Positions 1-5,540 of a stretch of DNA of 5,540 nt are shown here, in pieces. How positions within the stretch are numbered: the first letter of the stretch is position 1; each line of letters begins with the position of its first letter. Origin of the DNA: Altererythrobacter sp. (GTDB lineage Bacteria > Pseudomonadota > Alphaproteobacteria > Sphingomonadales > Sphingomonadaceae); the NCBI GenBank assembly GCA_011524425.1, contig WTKI01000350.1:1-5540 (forward strand), given 5' to 3'. The notes under the pieces are model-generated. The model did not search any database and had not been told where the DNA came from. It saw nothing but the letters and a program-made list of their open reading frames with translations. A program made the position numbers and the translations under genes.

Positions 1-17
1 GGATGCCATTTACTCAT
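1..17 (-). CDS. Possible start of a downstream gene (only 5 full codons visible)
   Basis: Six bases after the oxoprolinase TGA (26-24) the minus strand has ATG AGT AAA TGG CAT (MSKWH), open to the window edge. The tight spacing is typical of operon neighbours. Only a weak purine stretch (GAGAA, overlapping the oxoprolinase stop) precedes it as a possible ribosome binding site. Too little sequence is present to name a product, and it may be a chance ATG. Confidence 0.35.
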
Positions 18-23
18 TGGTTC

Positions 24-3000
24 TCAGACTGACCCAAATCCCCCGCCTGTTGGCGTTACGATTTCCACTGCATCGCCGGGTTCAACCTTTGCTTCGCCGC
101 AGCCACCCAGATCCTCGCGCGAGCCGCCACCGCGCACAATCGTATTGCGCCCCACACGTCCGTCCTCGCCGCCTTGCAAGCCGAGCGGCGCGACTGAGCG
201 GTGCTCTGACAGGATCGCGCATTCCATCGGCTCAAGGAAACGAATGCGGCGCGTGATCCCGTCGCCCGCGTTCCACCGGCCCTTCCCGCCTGAACCGCGA
301 TCAATCTGAAACGCATCCAGCACCACGGGGAAGCGATGCTCCAGCACTTCAGGATCGGTCATGCGGGTGTTGGTCATATGGGTGTGGACAGCGGCGGCTC
401 CGTCAAAACCGGGGCCAGCTGGCGCTCCTGAACAAATCGTCTCGTAATATTGATAGCGGTCATTGCCGAAGGTGAGATTGTTCATCGTGCCTTGTGCGGT
501 GCCAAGCCGCCCGAGTGCTGCGAACAGACAATCGGTGACCGCTTGGCTGGTCTCGACATTGCCTGCGACAACCGCGGCGGGAAATTCCGGATTGAGCAGC
601 GAACCTTCGGGGATGATCAGCTCCAGCGGGCGCATACACCCCGCGTTCAACGGAATGTCGTCCGCGATCAGACAGCGGAAGACATACAGCACCGCCGCCT
701 GCACCACCGCACGCGGCGCGTTGAACGCGCTATCTGCCTGCGGGCTGGTGCCAGTGAAATCGATCCGCGCGGTGCCGCTCTCTTGGTCCGGCGTAATCGC
801 GACAGTGATGACAGCACCGCTATCGAGCGCGAGCTCGAATGACCCGGCCTCCAGCTCTGCAATCAGCCGCTTTACGCAATGCTCTGCATTGTCCTGAATA
901 TGGCCCATATAGGCATGGACAGTGGCAAGGCCGTGTGCGGCGACCAGCTTGCGCAGCTCTGCCACGCCCGCGGCGTTCGCTGCTGTCTGCGCCATCAAAT
1001 CCGCGATATTCTGCGGGATATTGCGCGCAGGATATGGCGCATCGGCAAAGACGGCTTCGATCCGCTCGGTCATGAATGTGCCGCGCTCGACCAGCTTCAC
1101 ATTTTCCAGCAGCACGCCTTCTTCATGGATGGTGCGCCCGCGCGGTGACATGGAGCCGGGCGTGATGCCGCCCACATCCTCGTGATGCGCGCGGCTGGCG
1201 ACGAAGAACAAAATGGTCTCATCCGCCTCGTCAAACACCGGCGTGACCACTGTAATGTCCGGCAGATGAGAGCCGCCATTATGCGGGTTGTTCTGCACGA
1301 AGACATCGCCGGGATGGATAGCCTGCCCGCTTGCAAGGATAGTCTTCACGCTGGCATCCATAGAGCCTAGATGCACCGGCACATGCGGCGCATTGGCAAC
1401 CAGATCACCGCTCGCATCAAAGATCGCACAGGAAAAATCCAGCCGTTCCTTCACATTCACGGATTGCGACGTGTTGCGAAGGACAATGCCCATCTGCTCT
1501 GCAATCGACATGAACAAATTGTTGAACTTCTCCAGCGTGACGGGGTCCACCGCCAAGCCGGAATTCTGACGCTGCGAAACTGCCGCATGATGCGTGAGCA
1601 GCAAATGGCCGAGCGCGTCGATTGTACCGCTCCAGCCGGTTTCAATGATATTTGTGCCTGTAGGTTCGATCAGGATCGCAGGGCCTTCAATTGTATGCCC
1701 TTCACTTAAAGACTGCGCGTCATAAACAGGCGCGTCATGCCATGCGCCCTGACTGTAGATCGCGCGTATCGCAAGCGGGGATAGCGCGCCATTTTCAATC
1801 TCCGGCTTTGCTGTGTGCTCCTGTGTTGCAGCGGCGCTTTCGCTATGAACCACCAGCGTATCAAACAGCACAGTCTTGTCTGGCGCGACAAAGCCAAAGG
1901 CACGTTTGTGCGCGGCTTCAAATTCAGCTTTCATAGAGTGTGCATCGCTAAGAGGCACAGCGATGCTTGTTTCAGTACCGTGGTAGCGAAGCAGCCCAAC
2001 ATACTGATGTGAAAGGCTTGCCGATTGAGCACCTTGCCGACCAAGCTCAGCTGTATTGTCCGACGTCAGCTGAGCGGCAGCGCTTTGCACTTGCGTCAGG
2101 GTATGGTCATCTAAAGGCTTGTCGATGACCTGTTGCTGCTCTGTGCCGATGCTCGCAAGGCCCATGCCATAGGCGGACAGGACACCGGCAAAGGGGTGCA
2201 GCAGGATGCGGCTTATGCCCAAGCGCTCTGCCACAGCGCAAGCATGCTGGCCGCCCGCTCCGCCAAAGCAATTGAGCACATAATCGCGCACATCATGCCC
2301 GCGCGCGATGGAGATTTGCTTGATCGCTTGCGCCATGTGCTGCGTCGCGATGTCGAGAAAGCCTTCCGCGACATCCTCTGCTTTGCGGCCATCGCCAAGC
2401 GCATCGGCGATCTCTTCAAATGCCTGCTGAGCGGCTTCCGGATCAAGTGGCTGATCATGCGCTGGTCCGAAGATCGAAGGAAAGAAATCCGCTTGCAGCT
2501 TGCCGCATACAAGGTTGGCATCTGTCACAGCCAGTGGCCCGCCTCTGCGATAGCACGCAGGTCCTGGATCAGCGCCCGCTGATTGCGGGCCGACGCGAAA
2601 GCGGTATCCGTCAAATTGCAGGATCGATCCGCCGCCTGCCGCCACTGTGTGAATGCTAAGCATGGGCACGCGCATGCGTACGCCTGCAACCTCTGTCTCA
2701 TAGGCTTTTTCGAATGTCCCTGCATAATGCGACACGTCGGTTGATGTGCCGCCCATATCGAAGCCGATGATTTTGCTGAAACCGGCTCTACGTGCCGCTT
2801 CAACGCAGCCGACCACACCGCCTGCAGGACCCGATACAATGGCATCGCGACCGCGAAACAGGCTTGCATCGGTAAGCCCACCGGAAGATTGCATGAACAA
2901 GACTTGGCCCGGCTCCGGCTCTTGGTCAAAGGCCGCTGCAATCCGGTCAACATAGCGTTTGAGCACAGGTGAGAGATAAGCATCAACCACTGTGGTCTCG

Positions 3001-3632
3001 CCGCGCGGAACAAGCTTGGTTAGCGGGCTAACATCGTGGCTAGTGGAGATTTGCGTAAAACCAATGTCGCGCGCGATTGCAGCCAAGCGCTGCTCATGCG
3101 CGGGAAATTTGTAAGCGTGCATAAGAACAATCGCGAGCGATCGAATACCGCAATCATAGGCTTGGACTAGCTCCGCACGGGCTTGCGCGTCGTCCAATGC
3201 GCACTCAATCGTGCCGTCATCGCGCACCCGCTCATCAACCTCGATGACATGGTCATACAGCAGTGATGGCTTTTCTATGTTGAGCGCAAAAGTTTTTGGC
3301 CGAGCTTGCGTGCCGATTTCCAGCGCATCACCCAGCCCGCGCGTGATCACCAACGCACTGCGCTCGCCTTTGCGCTCTAGCAGGGCATTGGTCGCGACCG
3401 TCGTGCCCATCTTGATCGCGAGGATCCGGTCTCTTGGAATAGGCTGAGAAGCGGCAAGCCCCAGAGACTGGCGGATCGCATGAAGCGCTGCGTCTTCATA
3501 TTGTCCTCGATTTTCAGACAGATACTTGGCTGTTTGCAAGCGCCCCTGCGGATCGCGCGCGACCACGTCCGTGAAAGTTCCTCCACGATCAATCCAGAAT
3601 TCCCATTGGTTCAGCGCGCTTTGGATTGGCAT
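24..3632 (-). CDS. ATP-dependent 5-oxoprolinase, single-chain hydantoinase A/B fusion
   Basis: Probable cytoplasmic enzyme that hydrolyses 5-oxo-L-proline to L-glutamate with ATP, salvaging pyroglutamate from glutathione turnover and from spontaneous glutamine or glutamate cyclisation. The 1202-residue length matches single-chain oxoprolinases (about 1200-1290). Domains in order: Hydant_A_N (about 11-210) with DRGGTFTDV at 15-23 and [14 protein letters not shown] at 76-89; Hydantoinase_A (about 215-500) with SGPAGG at 267-272, DMGGTSTDV at 292-300, AAGGGS at 331-336, GADPGPACY at 353-361 and FGGAGGQHA at 456-464; an A C-terminal region to about 680; Hydantoinase_B (about 695-1200) with [12 protein letters not shown] at 781-792, [10 protein letters not shown] at 813-822, RGSGGKG at 1112-1118 and a terminal TPTGGGFG at 1193-1200. 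By analogy with the family, D732, H789, D792 and H816 or H817 are candidate metal ligands (inference). ATG 3632 is the first start in a frame opened by a stop at 3696-3698, and AGGA lies 8 bases upstream. No frameshift is seen. The DRGG form of the phosphate motif and the fusion favour oxoprolinase over hydantoinase or acetone carboxylase, but the substrate is inferred. Confidence 0.93.
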   Translation of the reverse strand: MPIQSALNQWEFWIDRGGTFTDVVARDPQGRLQTAKYLSENRGQYEDAALHAIRQSLGLAASQPIPRDRILAIKMGTTVATNALLERKGERSALVITRGLGDALEIGTQARPKTFALNIEKPSLLYDHVIEVDERVRDDGTIECALDDAQARAELVQAYDCGIRSLAIVLMHAYKFPAHEQRLAAIARDIGFTQISTSHDVSPLTKLVPRGETTVVDAYLSPVLKRYVDRIAAAFDQEPEPGQVLFMQSSGGLTDASLFRGRDAIVSGPAGGVVGCVEAARRAGFSKIIGFDMGGTSTDVSHYAGTFEKAYETEVAGVRMRVPMLSIHTVAAGGGSILQFDGYRFRVGPQSAGADPGPACYRRGGPLAVTDANLVCGKLQADFFPSIFGPAHDQPLDPEAAQQAFEEIADALGDGRKAEDVAEGFLDIATQHMAQAIKQISIARGHDVRDYVLNCFGGAGGQHACAVAERLGISRILLHPFAGVLSAYGMGLASIGTEQQQVIDKPLDDHTLTQVQSAAAQLTSDNTAELGRQGAQSASLSHQYVGLLRYHGTETSIAVPLSDAHSMKAEFEAAHKRAFGFVAPDKTVLFDTLVVHSESAAATQEHTAKPEIENGALSPLAIRAIYSQGAWHDAPVYDAQSLSEGHTIEGPAILIEPTGTNIIETGWSGTIDALGHLLLTHHAAVSQRQNSGLAVDPVTLEKFNNLFMSIAEQMGIVLRNTSQSVNVKERLDFSCAIFDASGDLVANAPHVPVHLGSMDASVKTILASGQAIHPGDVFVQNNPHNGGSHLPDITVVTPVFDEADETILFFVASRAHHEDVGGITPGSMSPRGRTIHEEGVLLENVKLVERGTFMTERIEAVFADAPYPARNIPQNIADLMAQTAANAAGVAELRKLVAAHGLATVHAYMGHIQDNAEHCVKRLIAELEAGSFELALDSGAVITVAITPDQESGTARIDFTGTSPQADSAFNAPRAVVQAAVLYVFRCLIADDIPLNAGCMRPLELIIPEGSLLNPEFPAAVVAGNVETSQAVTDCLFAALGRLGTAQGTMNNLTFGNDRYQYYETICSGAPAGPGFDGAAAVHTHMTNTRMTDPEVLEHRFPVVLDAFQIDRGSGGKGRWNAGDGITRRIRFLEPMECAILSEHRSVAPLGLQGGEDGRVGRNTIVRGGGSREDLGGCGEAKVEPGDAVEIVTPTGGGFGSV

Positions 3633-3644
3633 TTCCCTCGTCCT
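3633..3644 (-). promoter_or_regulatory. Ribosome binding site of the oxoprolinase gene
   Basis: The minus strand reads AGGACGAGGGAA immediately before ATG 3632. AGGA sits 8 bases from the start, a good Shine-Dalgarno distance; the nearer GAGGG is rather close. No other ATG, GTG or TTG occurs in frame back to the stop at 3696-3698, so this site and the ATG fix the start. Confidence 0.65.
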
Positions 3645-3692
3645 GACACTGCGCTGTCTGTGACGCAGGAGAGCGAGTGATGCAACGCTACA

Positions 3693-3720
3693 AGTCTAGG
3701 ATCAGCGGGAAAGCTGACAA
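3693..3720 (-). promoter_or_regulatory. Candidate sigma-70-like promoter for the oxoprolinase gene
   Basis: Read on the minus strand directly after the stop codon of the GGDEF-EAL gene, TTGTCA (3720-3715, 5 of 6 to the -35 consensus) is followed after 16 bases by TAGACT (3698-3693, 4 of 6 to the -10 consensus). Transcription would begin near 3686, giving a leader of about 54 bases before ATG 3632. The fit is moderate and alphaproteobacterial promoters are often degenerate, so this is a candidate only. Read-through from the GGDEF-EAL gene is the alternative. Confidence 0.35.
3702..3717. repeat. Short inverted repeat after the GGDEF-EAL stop codon
   Basis: The plus strand reads TCAGC-GGGAAA-GCTGA, a perfect 5-base stem with a 6-base loop, three bases beyond the GGDEF-EAL stop codon. 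No T-run follows it on the minus strand (TCCTAGACTT), so it is a poor intrinsic terminator. It overlaps the candidate -35 hexamer and could be a weak hairpin, an operator half-site pair, or chance. Confidence 0.3.
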
Positions 3721-5540
3721 TCAGGCGACGCGCAGATTGCCCTTTGATGCGGAAGCTTCGCTAGCAGAATTCCGCGGAGCCGGGCGTCCGATGTGATAAC
3801 CCTGGAAGCATGCGCAGCCCAGACCCTCCAACACATGCATTTGATCTTCTTCTTCAATGCCTTCTGCTGTCACATCGATTTTGAGCGAGCCGGCAAGCGA
3901 AACAATAGCCGATACAATGGCTTCGCTGCGGCGCGAACCAGAAGCAGCTTGTTGCACAAAGCTGCGATCAATTTTGATCATGGAGAAACGGATCTTTTCG
4001 ATATAGCCGAGCGAAGAATAGCCGCGGCCAAAGTCATCGAGCGCAAAGCACACGCCCAGCTTGTCCAAGCTGGCAAGCAAAGCATCCAGCTCTTCATCCA
4101 TTTCAAGCAGCATGGTTTCTGTCACTTCCAGCACCAAGCGTTCTGCCGGAAGGCCACTTTTTGCCAGCGCTTCTACAACTGTGCCAAGGAAGGCGTTGGT
4201 TGAAAGCTGCAATGCCGAAATGTTGACGTTGAGCTTGATCGTTTCAGGCCAGTTGGCCGCTTCCTGACATGCTGTGCGCAAGAGCCACGCGCCCAGGCTT
4301 TCAATCAGCATGGTTTCTTCGGCGATCGGGATAAACACATCCGGCGGAATATTGCCGCGCTCCGGATGTTCCCAGCGCATCAGCGCTTCATAGAATTTAA
4401 CTTCGCGATCTGCACCACGCACGATTGGCTGATAATGGATCGACAGCTCACCATTTTTCAGAGCGTTGGCCAAGTCGTTCTCCAACTGAGCCTTGTCTTC
4501 GAGCTTCATGCGCATGTGCGGGTGATAGACAACGGCAGTGCCGCGGCCGCGCGCTTTCGCTTCGTAAAGCGCAAGGTCAGCGTCAGTCATCATGCCGCTG
4601 TTGGTCTCTGCGTCTTCACCGATCACAGCAATGCCGACTGACGCGCCGACATTCATTTCAAATCCATCGATTTCAAATGGCTCGCTCACCCGAGCGATGA
4701 GTTCGTTTGCAACAGGCAGCGCCTCAGCTGAATTGTCTATGTCGGTAAGGATCACAGCAAACTCGTCGCCGCCCAGACGCCCCATTATGCCGCTCTCACC
4801 AACCACATTGGCAAAGCGCTCACCAAGTTGGGCGAGCAATTGGTCTCCTGCCGCATGACCATAGACGTCATTGACTTGCTTGAAACGGTCAAGATCGACC
4901 AGCATCAGCACGCTCGCATCTTCGCCAGCCATGCGCTTTGCCAGTTGCTGGTCCAATAATTCACTGAAGTAGTCGCGCGAAAACAGCTTGGTAAGGCTGT
5001 CATGCCGCGTCACGTAAGTCAGTTTCTCATTGGCATCGGAAATCGCCGCTCTGCTGCGACTGACATTGCGCAAAATCAGCAAGGTGCCTGCCACTGTGAG
5101 TACAGCGAACAAGATTCCCAAGGTCAAAAGGAGCAGCTTGTTTTGCTGTGCTTCCAGCTCAACATCCTTAGCTTGCTTTTCTGCTGAGAGACGAGCAATC
5201 CGCGCCTCGCGCTCGGCCGCATCAAACCGGGCAGCGAGAATGGCATTGTTTGCCTTCGCTGTCAGATCGCGCGCCTGACTGTCGAGCCGACCGAACGCTT
5301 CCAAATGGTCGGCTGCAAGCCGGTAGTTTCCGAGCCCGCGATAGACCTTGTAAGCCGTTTCATGAAAGTCACGGAAGAAAGGCGATGTATTTGCCAGGTC
5401 CTGACCTTCAAAGGTCCGCGCGAGATAGCTTTCTGCTCGCATCAAATTGCCTCGCTCCAGCGCAATCTGGCTGCGGACGCCATACAGGAACGGCGCCCAT
5501 TCCTGCCAGTCCAAAATCATCACAAACATCAATGAGCACA
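3721..5540 (-). CDS. TPR-like/transmembrane GGDEF-EAL cyclic-di-GMP enzyme, N-terminus beyond window
   Basis: Membrane-bound enzyme for making and/or degrading the second messenger cyclic-di-GMP. Residues are numbered from a TTG at 5532, but the frame stays open to the window edge, so the true start and any signal peptide are outside. Residues 14-85 look like TPR helices (GNLMRAESYLA; GNYRLAADHLEAF). Residues 100-131 are charged and heptad-like. Residues 132-154 form one transmembrane helix followed by basic RNVSRSR, which suggests a periplasmic N-terminus and cytoplasmic catalytic domains. GGDEF domain, about 170-338: DSLTKLFSRDYF at 178-189, metal ligand D213 in VDLDRFK, and intact GGDEF at 254-258. 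The I-site RxxD expected at 245-248 reads GESG, so product inhibition is probably absent. EAL domain, about 345-585: EAL at 382-384, N437, E469, D499/D500 in the DDFGRGYSSL loop, K520, E557 and Q577, matching the catalytic set of active phosphodiesterases. It could therefore be bifunctional or switchable; the net activity and the signal sensed cannot be read from sequence. The tail after 585 is Ser/Ala-rich. Confidence 0.93.
   Translation of the reverse strand, partial: CSLMFVMILDWQEWAPFLYGVRSQIALERGNLMRAESYLARTFEGQDLANTSPFFRDFHETAYKVYRGLGNYRLAADHLEAFGRLDSQARDLTAKANNAILAARFDAAEREARIARLSAEKQAKDVELEAQQNKLLLLTLGILFAVLTVAGTLLILRNVSRSRAAISDANEKLTYVTRHDSLTKLFSRDYFSELLDQQLAKRMAGEDASVLMLVDLDRFKQVNDVYGHAAGDQLLAQLGERFANVVGESGIMGRLGGDEFAVILTDIDNSAEALPVANELIARVSEPFEIDGFEMNVGASVGIAVIGEDAETNSGMMTDADLALYEAKARGRGTAVVYHPHMRMKLEDKAQLENDLANALKNGELSIHYQPIVRGADREVKFYEALMRWEHPERGNIPPDVFIPIAEETMLIESLGAWLLRTACQEAANWPETIKLNVNISALQLSTNAFLGTVVEALAKSGLPAERLVLEVTETMLLEMDEELDALLASLDKLGVCFALDDFGRGYSSLGYIEKIRFSMIKIDRSFVQQAASGSRRSEAIVSAIVSLAGSLKIDVTAEGIEEEDQMHVLEGLGCACFQGYHIGRPAPRNSASEASASKGNLRVA

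Noticed and set aside
463..897. Plus-strand frame of 144 codons opposite the HyuB half of oxoprolinase
   Set aside because: It is fully antisense to a well-supported gene, has no recognisable domain, and overlaps other plus-strand frames of similar length, as expected of shadows in GC-rich coding DNA.
2133..2582. Plus-strand frame of 149 codons opposite the HyuA half of oxoprolinase
   Set aside because: It lies entirely within the opposite strand of the oxoprolinase gene, its composition is low in recognisable protein features, and no convincing independent gene signals were seen.
2525..3013. Minus-strand frame of 162 codons in a different frame inside oxoprolinase
   Set aside because: It is contained within the oxoprolinase gene on the same strand; that gene's own frame shows uninterrupted family motifs here ([20 protein letters not shown]), so this is an out-of-frame shadow and not a sign of frameshift.
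3702..3717. Rho-independent terminator for the GGDEF-EAL gene
   Set aside because: The stem is only 5 base pairs and no U-tract follows on the minus strand, so it is listed only as a short inverted repeat.
3793..4203. Plus-strand frame of 136 codons opposite the EAL domain
   Set aside because: It is antisense to the conserved EAL catalytic motifs and shows no independent domain or clear start signal.
5530..5532. TTG at 5532 as the true start of the GGDEF-EAL protein
   Set aside because: The frame remains open upstream (codons TGC, TCA) to the window edge, and the visible region begins within a TPR-like segment without a signal peptide, so the real start is most likely outside the window.

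Overview
The window looks like bacterial chromosome, probably from an alphaproteobacterium. Moderately high GC by eye and the two protein types would fit Sphingomonadales (Erythrobacter-like), but that placement is a weak inference and no taxonomic marker gene is present. Almost everything is coded on the minus strand, so the region reads from the right edge to the left.

Right part (3721 to the right edge, minus): a membrane-anchored cyclic-di-GMP enzyme whose N-terminus lies outside the window. It has a TPR-like helical region, a short coiled coil, one transmembrane helix, then a GGDEF domain and an EAL domain. The recognisable catalytic residues of both domains are present, while the GGDEF product-inhibition site (RxxD) is missing.

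Middle (3633-3720): an 88-base gap. Read on the minus strand it holds a small inverted repeat, a plausible sigma-70-like promoter and the ribosome binding site of the next gene.

Left part (24-3632, minus): a complete 1202-residue ATP-dependent 5-oxoprolinase of the single-chain (eukaryotic OPLAH-like) type, with the HyuA-like ATPase half and the HyuB-like half fused in one frame. It probably opens 5-oxo-L-proline to L-glutamate at the cost of ATP. Six bases after its stop codon an ATG on the same strand may begin another gene, of which only about 17 bases are visible.

The two main genes share a strand, but nothing in the sequence ties their functions together: one is signalling, the other amino-acid salvage. 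I see no tRNA, rRNA, CRISPR array, insertion sequence, phage gene or long repeat. The window appears to be ordinary chromosomal content, and I found no convincing undescribed system. The most unusual points are the I-site-less dual-domain c-di-GMP enzyme and a small plus-strand ORF with a good Shine-Dalgarno match.
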